This document shows positions 37,613-50,010 of a stretch of DNA of 64,000 nucleotides, in pieces (position 1 is the stretch's first letter; every line of letters begins with the position of its first letter). A program made the position numbers and the translations under genes. The stretch lies in NCBI GenBank assembly GCA_936440205.1, contig OW387150.1, positions 36,069,795-36,133,794 on the forward strand, given 5' to 3'. The notes below the pieces were generated by a model. The model was not told where the DNA came from. It saw only the letters and a list, made by a program, of their open reading frames with translations, and did not search any database. Origin of the DNA: Lepidonotus clava (Eukaryota > Annelida > Polychaeta > Phyllodocida > Polynoidae).

Positions 37613-39080
37613 CTGTTAGGAGACAAAGGAGAACATGTTATTATCATTTTTCAAATTTCCATTTTATTTTCATCTATGAATTTTTAATTGGTGGCAACAT
37701 TGATTTTTACAACAACAACAAAAAGAAACATCCACATAATGAAATATATTTAAGAATAAACCTTTCTCGCGGCATGCTGACTCGTATTGGCAGTAAAATA
37801 GGTAAGATTCAATTGTGAGTCTAGCTTGATTCATACAACTTAACTATGGTATGTCTTGGCACACTCAACGTATTCACAGTGTCTGGCATGTCAATGTTGA
37901 TATCTGGTTGATTTTGCCACACGACAGGAACATGGCAGTCGACCATGGCAGTCGGTACGAAAGGTCTCTATTTTGGGACGACACCACCGATTAACGTCTA
38001 CCCGAACCAGCGAACAGCACAGGAGGCAATTTGTTGATGGCTTCATATCAGAACTTGCTTTGAATATATTTTAATATTTATTTCAATCAAATGCAACTGA
38101 CTTTCTATACAAAACTACTGCTAAAAACTTGAAAATCTAATTCAAGGGGCCTTTTTTAAGCACATATGAATGTTTTAAAAAATTTCAGAGCCCTCCTCCT
38201 CCCCCCTCCTTGGGCTAAAGCAGGCATTAGATATGTATAGGAATGTAACACACGCATATTTTTTAAAACTTCCGACCCCCCAGGTGCATACGTACTTACT
38301 GGAAAGCGCAAATAATAGATTATCCATATTTAGAACAGCGTTCCAGTAGTTATGCATGTGTGAATGCGTGCACATACAACTACAAGAGGTATTACCGTAT
38401 GGTGATAATACTCAACGCGCCTCATCAAACCGTAACAAATGACCCATAGATCCCCCCACCACCACGCTAGTATTTGTCCTCAATAGTCCCCTTATCAATT
38501 ATTAATGTCCACAATGCTGGTATTGTACATTCAACTGTGGGTGACCTTTGTCCATTTTTAATACAAACACATTACCATTACAGTTTGTATATACATGTAT
38601 AAGTGATCAGCACTCACTCATGTAGCAGTTTTCTGGCTTTACCACGCCATATTAGCGTATTAAATAGGTTCAGGGTTAGCGCTAAAATGTGCTTGATATG
38701 CAGCCACTAGAAATTTGATAGAGAATGGGTAATTTATTCAATTCCACAATTCGAATTTCATCAATTCAGTACATCAATTCGTCTGTACATAACGGTATTA
38801 ATCTGACTTTTTCCTCGCACTGAACCACTGTCTACTACAGCGTAAATTGCTTACCTCTCCCCCCCCCCTTGATTAAATTAGAATAATTAATATCAATTGG
38901 GAAAAACAGTCAAATCATGGTATAAATATTTCAGTATTTTTTGAGGCTTGCCAGGTGTAGACTATGTGTTGTCAGTGTAACTCCCCGACTGCTGGCACAG
39001 CCTGGCCTACAGAGGAGACTACCTGGTGCCAGATGAAGCGTGACGACGTTTGCGTCTGGCACTCAGCGGAGCAGAATAAG

Positions 39081-39624
39081 CCTTCTAAACAACCCCACTA
39101 TAGGTCCCATAGACAACGGGAGATAGGGTGAACGCTGCCTTGTAAACAACCCCACGATAGGTCTGATAGGTGGAGGAGAGATAGGGTGAACGCCCCCTTG
39201 TAAACAACCCCACGATATGTCTGATAGGTCTGAGAGGTGACGGGAGATAGGGTGAACGCTGCCTTGTAAACAACCCCACGATAGGTCTGATAGGTCTGAG
39301 AGGTGACGGGAGATAGGGTGAACGCTGCCTTGTAAACAACCCCACGATAGGTCTGATAGGTGACAGGAAGATAGGGAGAACACTGCCTTGTAAACAACCC
39401 TACGATAGGTCTGATAGGTGACGGGAGATAGGGTGAACGCCGCCTTGTAAACAACCCCACGGTAGGTCTGATAGGTGACGGGAGATAGGGGGAACACCGC
39501 CTTGTGAACAACCCCACGATAGGTCTGATAGGTGACGGGAGATAGGGGGAACACTGCCTTGTAAACAACCCCACGATAGGTCTAATAGGGGGAGATAGGG
39601 TGAACACTACCTTGTAAACAACCC
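39081..39624 (-). repeat. 57-bp minisatellite, about ten copies
   Basis: The unit CCTTGTAAACAACCCCACG-ATAGGTCTGATAGG-TGACGGGAGATAGGGTGAACG is 57 bases. Two units are lengthened by 9 (AGGTCTGAG). Because 57 and 66 divide by 3, the minus strand is open in all three frames (for example a 19-residue repeat with YQTYRGVVYK). The open frames follow from the unit length, so no protein is called. A partial unit resumes after the MITE at 39841. Confidence 0.9.
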
Positions 39625-39840
39625 AGTGTTCGAAATTAACTCCTTAATTCATGCGCCTGCCGGGTGCATGTATGCTAAAAGTATGCACCCGGGACTTTTT
39701 CCATGCACTTCCCTGATATATAGACATGATAAACACCCAAAAATAGGTGCGCAGACCGGGCGCACACCCCCGAAAATCGTGCACACGGCCGCGGAAATGT
39801 GCGCGCCGGGCGCAGGGCGCACCCTTAATTTCGAACACTG
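39624..39840. mobile_element. hAT-like MITE 'GTTCGAAATTAA', copy 4, inserted in the 57-bp array
   Basis: The ends CAGTGTTCGAAATTAA and TTAATTTCGAACACTG are a perfect 16-base inverted pair, the best preserved of the family. The array is interrupted at ..AAACAACC / CAACCCCACG.., so neighbouring units give the empty site and the duplication is CAACC (5 bases, or CAACCC if the first base is excluded). Confidence 0.92.
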
Positions 39841-40600
39841 CAACCCCACGATAAGTCGTGAAGATTGCGGGAGATTTCTGTAGATTGTTACTGTAGTTTG
39901 ATACATGCATGGCGGTAATGCATGAACAGCCCCAAAAAATGAACCTATGTGCCTTCAACTGCAATATTATCTCTGCCTTTTTTCTTACATAGTAATTTTT
40001 TCTGTGCATTCATAGTCATGGAATTAAAAAGGGGACCAGTGATCTAGTGTCAACCATGAAAGCCCAGGACCCTTTTTAAACTGAATCTGAATTGAGATCT
40101 GCCAACTTTTTATACATTTTCCTGCCTGCCAAATAGAGATTGGCCCTGAAACGACGTCATGGCATTTCACTCATGGAAATAATGGGCAGGAATAAATGGT
40201 CATTTTTCTTCTGTTTGTTTCAAGTGAACTTGTTTCCCAGTGCACAGATAATGACTGAATGCAAGAGAGGAACATTTTGTGGTGGTGAAATGGAAACCTA
40301 TTATCGGTGAGAAATCAGTTGTCTTGCTGTAACCTTCCTGTGTGTAAGTAGTATAGGAAACAGGGTGAACTCAGTGGTATTTCAGTATACACTGATTTAC
40401 TACTTCACAACGCCCATGTGTGCCGTAACTTGCCACAAATGTTAACTGTAACAATGGTTCCAATAATGAACACTATTATCTATATGCTATTTTATATGCT
40501 TCACTGTTATTTAACAGTTTTAAGACTGACCGGGGCACCCCTCCTTACCTCCAAACCACTCACAACACCCAAGGTGAAGGCATTACCAGTCAGCCTCTTG

Positions 40601-40614
40601 GTTGCCATGACAAC
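40601..40614 (+). promoter_or_regulatory. Isolated X-box-like motif
   Basis: GTTGCCATGACAAC fits the RFX pattern. It lies in the intron next to a GC-rich stretch (40620-40880) with C-rich repeats (GACACCCCCCT). A further perfect one, GTTACCATGGCAAC, is at 43189-43202. Confidence 0.35.
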
Positions 40615-40923
40615 TGACACCCCCCTTGACACCCCCCTCCCCCCTTGACACCCCCCTCCCCCGCCTTTCCCCGACGTTTATTGAGACGTTTCTCCCCTCC
40701 AGGCCCAGACCTGCTCCGCTTGTTCTCGGCAGGCGTCACTCAGGGAAGGCGTCAGGTGGCCGGGCACCAGCGGCGGGGAGGGCCATTTCCGGTTCCCGTT
40801 AAGGGCCAGAAGTCCGGAAATGCTGGTTCCCGGCAGGGGCTTAGCCGGGAGAAGGGCCTCAATCTGTAACGACAGGAGGCCCGACATGTCAGCAACCAGC
40901 GACTGGCGATGAACGCTGATTGG

Positions 40924-41566
40924 CTGAGGACAGAACACTCTCCAAGCAGAGACTCCTGGTCAGGACAGAACACTCTCCCAGCAGAGACTCCCACTGAGGA
41001 CAGGACACTCTCCCAGCAGAGACTCCTGCTGAGGACAGACCACTCTCCAAGCAGAGACTCCTGCAGAGGACAGAACACTCTCCAAGCAGAGACTCCTGCT
41101 GAGGACAGGACACTCTCCCAGCAGAGACTCCTGCTGAGGACAGGACACTCTCCCAGCAGAGACTCCTGGGGAGGACAGAACACTCTCCAAGCAGAGACTC
41201 CTGCTGAGGACAGGACACTCTCCACGCAGAGACTCCTGCGGAGGACAGAACACTCTCCAAGTAGAGACTCCTGCAGAGGACAGGACACTCTCCCAGCAGA
41301 GACTCCTGGGGAGGACAGAACACTCTCCAAGCAGAGACTCCTGCTGAGGACAGACCACTCTCCAAGCAGAGACTCCTGCGGAGTACAGAGACTCCTGCTG
41401 AGGACAGACCACTCTCCAAGCAGAGACTCCTGCGGAGGACAGAACTCTCCAAGCAGAGACTCCTGCGGAGGACAGAACACTCTCCAAGCAGAGACTCCTG
41501 CGGAGGACAGAACACTCTCCAAGCAGAGACTCCTGCAGAGGACAGAACACTCTCCAAGCAGAGACT
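40924..41566 (+). repeat. 36-bp minisatellite, about 17 full and 2 short units
   Basis: The unit GAGGACAGAACACTCTCC-AAGCAGAGACTCCTGCTG varies mainly at the last codon-like triplet (CTG, CGG, CAG, GGG) and at GAACAC/GGACAC/GACCAC. As 36 is a multiple of 3, long frames occur on both strands (up to 288 codons). They are products of the repeat, not genes. The array ends flush against the 3' part of a TA-target MITE. Confidence 0.9.
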
Positions 41567-41651
41567 TGCTTAATATTACTGTCACCTGGCAACAACAAAG
41601 ATTCTCCCAGTCACCCATCGTCGGTAAAATCGCCTTGTGGGTATGGTGCTT
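41567..41651. mobile_element. TA-target MITE, 3' part only (copy 5)
   Basis: TGCTTAATATTACTGTCACC through CCCAGTCACCCATCG to AAAATCGCCTTGTGGGTATGG matches the right halves at 27.0 and 27.7 kb. The left half is replaced by the 36-bp array. Confidence 0.7.
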
Positions 41652-41973
41652 AAAGGAGCATGACTATACCGGACCCCACTTCTGACACATTGATCACTGC
41701 TTTTGTGGCCATACCCCCACCCCCCTAAGATACAGTGCCCATACCCCAACACCCCATAGACCACTCCACCACCCCTGGTCCCACCCTAACACCTGCCCTC
41801 TACACCTCTGACAGTGGCCATAGGTAGGGAGATAACCAAAGACCTATAGCCCGCCCGGGCTTATAAAACGCCAATTCAAGCTCCAAAGGGACCCATTGTT
41901 CGACTATCTAGTATTATAAAGAGAGAAAAAAATGGTTACGGGCAGAAAGTTAAAGCAGATGTGGAACCTAAGA

Positions 41974-42291
41974 AAATAGGCCCCCGGTAGCCCCCGCTGA
42001 TCGTAAAAGGTAATGATAGGGGGGACCCAGCACTGACCAAGTGGTTTATTGGGTTCAATTCCTGGTTGGTGTCTTGGTTCACTAAGGGACGAGGTACAGC
42101 AAAAATTATTTCCAGGTTCTGATCCTTTGCTGTTTGCCTGCCCTGTCATTCCCATCTCATAGATAAGATCACCAAATACTGACCAAGTCAAAACACATGT
42201 CAGAAAAGGCAGAAATTGTCCCAACTTGTTTTCACTGTGAGAATGACCCTGGCTGTCGGTACAGTGTAAAACATCCATTACTCACTCACTC
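41974..42291 (-). mobile_element. SINE-like element 'GTGAGTGAG...', copy 3 (inverted)
   Basis: It has all blocks of the family in reverse order, from ATAGGCCCCCGGTAGCCCCC to TTACTCACTCACTC. The B-box-like GGTTCAATTCC reads on the plus strand here. It lies in the proposed ADAR2 intron 1. Confidence 0.75.
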
Positions 42292-44071
42292 CTTTGACAT
42301 CCCATCCCCTATGTCTGGCAGGCTGGAGCTCTATCTAGTATCTAGACTATTGATTGTAGATCTATGTTATTTAGGTCCAGCGGGGTTATCGCCCTGGCTC
42401 GGTGGGTCCTGATCTACAGGCCACTATGTGATACAGTTAGGGGGAGTTATGCAAATATACTGGTGGATACTTTTACAGGTCCCGACCGTTTTTCTAGTGT
42501 AATGTTTCTGACTCAATTTCTCAAGGAAGGTTTAAATAGGCATTCCACATTCTTTTTTAATAGTTTCCTGCAAATGTTTCCAAATTATTTGAAAAATATT
42601 TTTATTGCGTCAGAAAGAAATGATAAACTTATTAAACAAGAAAGTTTTTACAGATTCTACAACTCTCTCGAGAAAGATTTAATGCCATTCCACTGCTGAA
42701 TATATAGGTTCCGACTATGCAAAAATCCAGATTTTACTTGTAATATAAGGTTAAAATATGGGCAATAACCCAATTTCTTCAATATCGGCCAGCAAATATT
42801 TTCTAATAATACAAAAAATACTTTTTTGGTTTATGTGGGGAAAAAATCCAATATCTTACATGGTTAAATGCTATTTACCCAGTGAATATTATGTGTGCTC
42901 ATTCGCCCTCCTACAATTGAACGCCCCATTGGCCTCTCAGGGGCCCTGATTTGGCCAGTTAATTTACCCCTTTAAGAAAACCTGATTTCCAATTAAAATG
43001 TGACACTGACATCAATCACAGACACGGAAATACACTTATTCCAAACCAGTGAAAAAAAATAATAATAAAATCAGCCCCGCAGCATCGGGCGAGGTAAAAA
43101 TGCAAACCCCTGCAGATGCCATAAATAAACGTGTCCTATTTCCCAGATGCCCCCAGCACCCTAACACTGCCCAGGTAGTCTGTACCCAGTTACCATGGCA
43201 ACCACACTGCCACCAATCAGAGACGGAACCTAAGCCCCCCCCCCCCCCCCACCTCCTGGGTCCCCGTAGTCTAGTGGGATCAGAGAGAAGTAGAAGGAAT
43301 GGTGTAGGTGGTGGGGGAGTACTGAGGTTTTTTTCATCTTTTTTTTTTCTTATTTATTTAATACATCCCAGAACAGGTGCCCTCTCCCCGATCCTACAGC
43401 TCACTACCTACTCCAGGGTTCTCCCTTATGTTCGTTTACAGCCGCCGCCTTCCAGCTGTTCCATAAAATAGGAAATAATATTATCAACTTGATAGCAAAG
43501 GAATTCTTTCAGATTCCCTGTGTTTTCCCTGAGATTTCCCTGTCACACAGCAATTTTTCCCTGTGTCATATCCGGCAAGTTGTTCAAATTTAAAAGCCTT
43601 TGCGTGCAGACAAAATTTGGACAACCCAACAACAAAAAGTTGAATCGCTAATATCTTTGGAATCAGGAATTTCAGAACCTGGCCAAATGAAATTCCCTGT
43701 GTTTTCCTGTGTTTGGCAAAATTTCCAAATTCCCTGTGTTTTCCCTGTCAGGGAATGTTTTTCCTGCGTGGTTGGTACCCTGATTCTAGACTTTTAAATG
43801 TCTAAGACTCAAAGAGAAGAGGATATTCTAGCCACTCCGACTCACGATGGCTCAAAATCAATCTACCATTATGGTTGTTGCATCCCCTATATACCGTTCT
43901 TTCTCTTCTTTTTTTCATTCCTTGTTTTATTTGTGCTGATTTACTCTTATCTCGGGGAATTCCCTAGACCCCCATATACAGTGCTCCCGGAACCTTCGGG
44001 TGCCGCGGGGGGAATTTGGTGCACATAAAACTGGCGAGGCATGGCCCATCAGTCTAGACCGTCAGACAGGG
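42292..44071. other. Intronic, no exon recognised; CCCTGTGTTTTCCCTG repeat
   Basis: 43500-43790 holds several copies of TTCCCTGTGTTTTCCCTG with an inverted CAGGGAA, and a second shorter block lies at 44690-44775. It is probably part of a dispersed repeat. A C run lies near 43226. The 140-codon plus frame at 43049-43471 crosses this C run and a T run and is not a gene candidate. Confidence 0.5.
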
Positions 44072-44550
44072 CTGTTAACAGCTGATTCTGCAGTACTGGT
44101 CCAGTAATATTTCAGCAATACTGTTTACGCACTGATTCTGCAGTATTGGTTCAGTAGTTCTGTTAATGCACTGATCTAGCAGTACTGTGCATAAAACGAG
44201 GCTATGTCGTGTTAAAACGTGTGATTTAGCAGTACTGGTTCAGCAGTAGTTTAAGTAGCACTCTTATAGCAGAACTGTTAACACACTAGTTTGGCAGTAT
44301 TAGTTCAGCAGCCCTGGTTCAAAGTAGTTTCATTAATACTGTTTCAGCAGTAATTTTAACGCACTGGATCAGCAGTACCAATTTGGCAGTAGAGTTTCAG
44401 TAGCACTGTTAACACACTGATTTGGCAGTATTGGTTCAGTAGTGCTGTTAATACACTGATTTAGCAGTACTGGTTGAACAGTAGTTTTAGCAGTACTGTT
44501 TCAGCAGTGCTGTTAACGCACTGGTTAGTGGTATTGTTTCAGCGACACTG
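44072..44550 (+). repeat. Degenerate satellite 'TGTTAA.CACTGATT..GCAGTACTGG'
   Basis: About nine diverged units of 40-79 bases start with TGTTAA(C/T)(A/G)CACTG and are filled by short repeats of TTCAGCAGTACTG. The following 44560-44950 is a second degenerate array of CTGCTCA/CACTGCTCAC-type motifs. Confidence 0.7.
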
Positions 44551-45324
44551 GTTTTCTTGATCATAAACTGCTCATAGCTGCTCGCAAGGCCCATGACTCC
44601 TTGTGCACTGCTCACATTATCATGCTGCTCTTGAAACTCTAATGCACTACTCACACACTGTACCGATTCTAATCACAGACGTTAGTGACCCAAATTCCAT
44701 TTTCAAATTCCCTGTGTTTTCCTCGCCAGGGAATACTTTTTACATTTTCCCTGTTTTCCCTGTGTGGTACCCTGCTGATTACATACTCGGCTTACATACT
44801 TCTCACACTTTGCTCACGTACCACTGAATCATGCTTTCCTACTCACATACTACTCAGTACTCTGACCAAGCTCACACACTGCAAACAGGAAAGGGCTCAT
44901 TACAGGCTCATATTCTGCTTACAAACTGCTCTATTATTATGTTATTCAGTAGTACAATATTCAGTTACAGATCACTAAAAGTCCAACACCTCCTGTAATT
45001 CTCGTTTATAAATATTTAGATTCTAGGTCGGTCCTAAAGGCACTCGCAGAGCAAAGTGGGCAACCAATTGCTACGTGCCTGGGCAGCTGGGAGGTGGGGA
45101 GAGGTTTTGATCTGCAAAAAGGAGGCATAAAGGTAGGGCCTGAGACGTGCTCCACAGAGACCAGCCGACACGCTGTAAAGTCTGACCCACATCTCCAAGT
45201 ATCTGGTAATGTGGTATCCACAGCCTGCGCTCACAGCTCCACCATTCAAACACTCCTCTGGGGACCTGTCACGAGTTTTTAGAACATATCCAAACAAACA
45301 CCATGTCAGTCTGGCTCTGTCGGT

Positions 45325-45385
45325 GACCCCGAGTGACCCCTGTGACCCCTGAATGACCCCTGGATGACCTTTATGACCTCCCCAA
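45325..45385 (+). repeat. TGACCCC/TGTGACC microsatellite
   Basis: Short imperfect tandem copies of TGACCC(C)TG. A similar array lies at 51958-52027. Confidence 0.7.
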
Positions 45386-45437
45386 CACGGATGCTCCTAG
45401 CCTGTCATCCCCCTTCGCTTTAAATACTCTCGTACCA

Positions 45438-45681
45438 AAGCCCTATACCCACTAGGTAATTTTTACCCTTGGCAATTGTATATTTCTCTCATCACCCGTC
45501 AGTATGCTATATTGAAATGAATATCTTTGATAAAATCAATGGTAAAATCGTCCAGCGATTTTCCTGGCGATTCCGATATATAACATGTATATTTCAACAC
45601 AGCATACTTACGGGCGATCAGAGTAAAATACAATCGCGCAGGTATCGCCCAGGTTAAAATCGGATAGTTTGGATGGGGCTT
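45438..45681. mobile_element. TA-target MITE, copy 6
   Basis: The left end AAGCCCTATACCCACTAGG and the right end GGATGGGGCTT are inverted. The interior pairs CAGTATGCTATATTGAAAT with the ATTTCAACACAGCATACT side. It folds into a long imperfect hairpin within the intron. Confidence 0.75.
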
Positions 45682-45689
45682 AAGAGTTA

Positions 45690-48478
45690 GGCACACAAAA
45701 CAACCAGTCATTCCAGCCCCTTTTCTTCCCTAGTTTTTAGCCCCTTTTAGTCCCCAACCCCCCAATAGATAAGTCGCTGGTTTCGGCGATCCCGTAGATC
45801 ACCCACGGCTCGTACCCATCGACATGGAGGCACTCAGACCGTCCGTTACGGTCCACTGGGCACGGTCATCTTATTAAAACCTTTTACTACTCGATAAATC
45901 AGGTTTAACACTTAACCCGCTGTGGCTAGATAATCAATATTTGAATTGAACGTTTGCTCTCGTCAGCCTTAGGAGTTGGGTTTTTGTTGTATTGTTTTAG
46001 GAATTAGATATCATTACTACTATCTTTTCAATTGATTTCACTAAGTTCTTCTATCTTGACATACACTTTAATATTAAAGCTACTGCAGCAACATTTCGAT
46101 TTGTAAATACAACAAAGAAAATATGAACTGAGGAACAACACAAAACATCTAGGGAATCCAAGCTCATGGCATTGCGCTAGTCAATGTCATGAATATTTTC
46201 TTTTCAATTTGCATTATTTTCTTCTCTAGATTGTGGAGGTGTCTATAGGTCAGCGCTGATTAATGTGTACCGTGATAACAATGTGTTATTAATATTTCCA
46301 TACCCGTCAGCTGTTGAGTGGTACTTGTCAGCCCGTCCTCCCCTGGAGTAGTCACTAAGTCAGGGCTGATAGCGGGAAGTGCTGCACTCAGCCTCCCTAC
46401 CACACCTACACCCTTCTTCTCTCCACCCCCCCCCCCCCCCCCCAACCCTTTAAGAGTGGATCCAGTGTTTGCCACTAGCACTGGCCCAACAGCCAACTGA
46501 CAATTGAAGAATAGGGCCGACGATTTTCATCAAAATTAGTGTCATTCAAATTAGCCTCGATGGCTGGCAGTGAATTTTTGCCATTTTTTCCCTGAATTTT
46601 CTGTTCATAATTTTCCCATTTGGCCTGCTGTTGATGAGAGGATTACACAAACACAGAGTAAAAATAAGGAACTAGTTTAAACGTTTAATCTTTTAAAAGT
46701 GTAGCAAAGCTACAAACTGAGGCGGACTCTTCAATCTTTCTAAAATGTAGATACAGGGTTTGTCTTTTATGTCTTTTACATGGACATGTGGTGGGTCTGA
46801 ACTAGCACTATACCGGGTAGTGACAATCTGAAAAAATATTTAACTTGAAAGCCTAGACATATTCAAATTGCAAACGTGTCCAGGCCTAAAATGATTAAAT
46901 CATACGATAATTAGGAGCGTGAGAGGTATGAGAACATAGATATAATTTTCATGTTGATAGGATTGATAAGGCCTAAAAATATTTTTTGGGAACACACGTG
47001 ACAGTGCCCAGACCAAATCCGCTCTAATGACATCTAGCCTCTAGGTTAATTTCAACTGCAAAAAACATAAAAAATAAGTCCACTTATTACGCCTGAGTCC
47101 TGAATGCATAATAATAAAATCTGTTGAAAACATAAGGGGGGGTTCCCGGACGTCCTGGATGTTGAAACTTTCCCAGGGGATCCCCCTCGTTTTTCATCAG
47201 TTTTCGTTTTTTCAGTAAAATAACAAACTTTCAAGTAAGATCTAGCCTATATCTGGATATATTTCAAAAGTTATCCAGGAATTACACGTATCTTAGGAGT
47301 TAGGAGAAGTTTAACACGGGCCCAAGACCCACTACGTCAAAGCACTGCCGTCAATTAACCCAATTATCGCCCACATTTCGGAGAAGGGTTCAATGTTTTC
47401 ACCGACATATCTTCAAAAATACAGAATGTCAAGCCCCCAAAATTTGTCCTGGATGATCTTTGACACCCATTAAATCATACCAAATACCTTTTGAATCCCG
47501 AATATTGGTAAATCCCCCAGATCTGAGGAATTCTGCCTGCCAGAGGCTATGTACACATCTTCCCTCCCGTGCTGGCTTGGCAGCAGCGGGGGGATTCCCC
47601 TCTTGAACCGGTGATTGTGCCCGATTAGTCCATCCCTGACCTAATTTAGCTTTTACGTAATAGTTTGAGCAACTAGTGGGCTTAGATGCCCCCAAGCTTC
47701 GCGGGGCCTTACTGCAACAATTTCCGTCACTTTTTACGCCTCGAGTTGCACTAATTTCCCGTGGGGTGTTGATTTGGCCCACTGGGCCTTATGGCAACGC
47801 TTCCTGTCACTTTTCACGCAAGCGTCTTCACTGTGTTCACAATGTCCACCATGGACGGCAGTCCGAAACCAACTTTCTAACCAGGATTTCACCAGGATTT
47901 CACTAAATATGTAAATATTTGAAGTTATTCAGGGAAAGTATAACCTCTTTTCTTAATATTAAGCCAAAAATTAGAATTCATTAGCATTTAATCACTGAGA
48001 TATTCACATTTTGCTAACTGGTGGACATATTTTTGGTGGACATGAAGTGGGGACGGATGTCCACCTGCTTTTCCCCAACTTGCTGGTTTCAGCGAGCAAG
48101 CCTTTAATTCATATATTCTACGCTGGTTAACTGCTGCCCTGGTCCCCCTCCCCGATGTGCGAGCCCACTCTAAAACTTAGGCGGAAACAATTAAAACATT
48201 TAAAATCTTTTATTTTCACCAATAGTTTCCGCCTCAGTAACAAAAGAAAGCTATCAGGGCTGACAATATCTTGGCAAAGTAGGCCCTGTTGGCCAACAGA
48301 CCAAAAAGTTAGATTCCAACAATGCTGGATCTTCATTCATATGGCGGATTGGATGTGGGGTACGTAAGGGTTAACATGGAGATGGAGACCAGTTCGGTTA
48401 ACCCTTTTATAGTTATACCTCCAGGCGTCAGGGTTGTTAACCCTTTTAATCCGATGTGATAATATAATCATTCCCATA
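45690..48478. other. Intronic, nothing recognised except a C run
   Basis: AT-rich sequence with a C run of about 17 near 46426. Frames at 46260-46500 and 47429-47782 look random. Confidence 0.5.
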
Positions 48479-48840
48479 ATTTCTCCCCACCACGGATAGA
48501 TTATTTTCTGTATCTTATCTGCAGGCTAGCCTAAATTAAGGTGCATGCTGGGAAATTTGTAGACAATTCACAAGGCTTAAGTATAGCAATGTTCATAAAT
48601 CATGGCATTATTTTTGGTTAATATGATAAAAACTAGTGCTAATTTTTTTTTCATTTTGTATTCAGATATATCTAATATTTTTCAAGTTAGTTTTAAAATC
48701 CAGTCACTGCAGATAGAAATATTGCAAACGTTTGCAATATTTTCTATAGATTTTCTTGTGTTTTTGTCTACAAATTGGACAAAAATTAACCTGCAGGTGC
48801 CTAAAATACGGTAAATAGGTTATCCGTGGTAGGGAGAATC
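48479..48840. mobile_element. TIR element 'TCTCCCTACCACGGATA', copy 1
   Basis: TTCTCCCCACCACGGATA and TATCCGTGGTAGGGAGAA pair. Inside, AAATATTGCAAAC|GTTTGCAATATTT (48717-48742) is a perfect 26-base palindrome. Two other copies lie at 60.9 and 62.0 kb. Confidence 0.8.
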
Positions 48841-49968
48841 TAATACTAACATGTGAGTGTAGTCTTAACTTTTATTGTTTTCGTTGCCAACTGTTGGGTT
48901 GCATTAAGTGGGTGCTCAGCCAGACGAACGGTGTCAAAAGGTGCCCCAAGTAATGCCCTGCTTCCCTTGTGCCCCATCAGTGTGGAAGGACGAAGGGTCA
49001 CTTAAATAGTTTTCCCACCTTTTTCATTCAGAGCGTGCACTGACAATGGTCAGATACCACTTCGGGTATTAACGGCCCATGAAAACATTATTTTGATTTT
49101 TTTTTTAAAGAAAAAAGAACTAAAAACATTATTTTGCTGTTCCATTGGGCTTTCATAAATCGGTTGCCCAGTCTGGTCTCTCTTCCCGTAAAGGACTAAG
49201 AGGGGTTAAAGGGTCATCTAGGGTGAATATTTTGCCGTCGGTGCTATGAAAAGGGTGACAGGTTAGAATAGAAGTCTGGCTGGGCTGTGTGTCTAGTGTG
49301 GTACCGTTCCTACCCGCTAACATGTTGTGACATTGGTCTATTCATCTTCACAGCCACTGCTAAGAGGCATGAACTGTCGAGTTTTCGTTTCGCATACTTT
49401 ACCAGTTTCCAAAATCCTTTCCAAAAAATGTTGCACCATCCGGGTGCACACATGTAAAAATTGTGCACCCTGCTACAGAAACATGCAACCCAGGTGCAGG
49501 GTGCGCCCTTAATTTCGGACACTGTTTACTGACTAAGTGAGTAACAAAGTAACCTTTCTTTTTTCTTTTCTTTTTTTTCCTGCAAAATATTCAGAACTTT
49601 TGTTTGGTGTCTTTGTTTTGATTTTTAGTACATCTTTTGTAATAAAATTATATATGGAACTTTCTAAATACTATCAAGCTGCAAAAAAATATATAAATAT
49701 ATTAAGCTACAAACTAGACTGTAGTAATTGATCCCCTCCCACCCGCCAAAGCTGATTGATCATATATCAGGGGTAGTTACAGCGTTATTAGGCCTAGGTC
49801 ATGTGGGAGGGGGGGGGGGGCGGTTAGGGGGATGGGTGGATGCAGCCCAGGAGACCCTCAGTCACGTGATGGATCCCCCCCCCCCCCCCCCTGGCAGGGG
49901 CAGGTGAGGCCTGGTGGTGGGGGGGACAACAAAAAAAGAATATGTGTGTTCAGATTACATAGGGTAGG

Positions 49969-50010
49969 TAGGTCGATTCAATTATATATATATAAAATTG
50001 AATCGACCTA
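49969..50010. repeat. Perfect 15-bp inverted repeat with AT loop
   Basis: TAGGTCGATTCAATT and AATTGAATCGACCTA are separated by 12 bases of AT. A similar simple structure would form a strong hairpin in RNA from either strand. Confidence 0.8.

Noticed and set aside
36805-37818. 337-codon plus-strand frame opposite the ADAR2 exon
   Set aside because: It is the antisense shadow of the GC-rich dsRBD exon. The minus-strand translation has clear dsRBD domains, splice sites and family motifs, and this one has none.
39063-39607. Overlapping 163- and 169-codon minus frames
   Set aside because: Products of the 57-bp minisatellite; three frames are open at once.
40752-41685. Long frames (288, 258, 222 and 212 codons) on both strands
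   Set aside because: They are created by a 36-base tandem repeat whose length is a multiple of three. No domain, and both strands are open alike.
41904-42278. 124-codon minus frame similar to a 100-codon frame at 55359-55661
   Set aside because: The similarity comes from both being copies of the same SINE; it is not a gene family.
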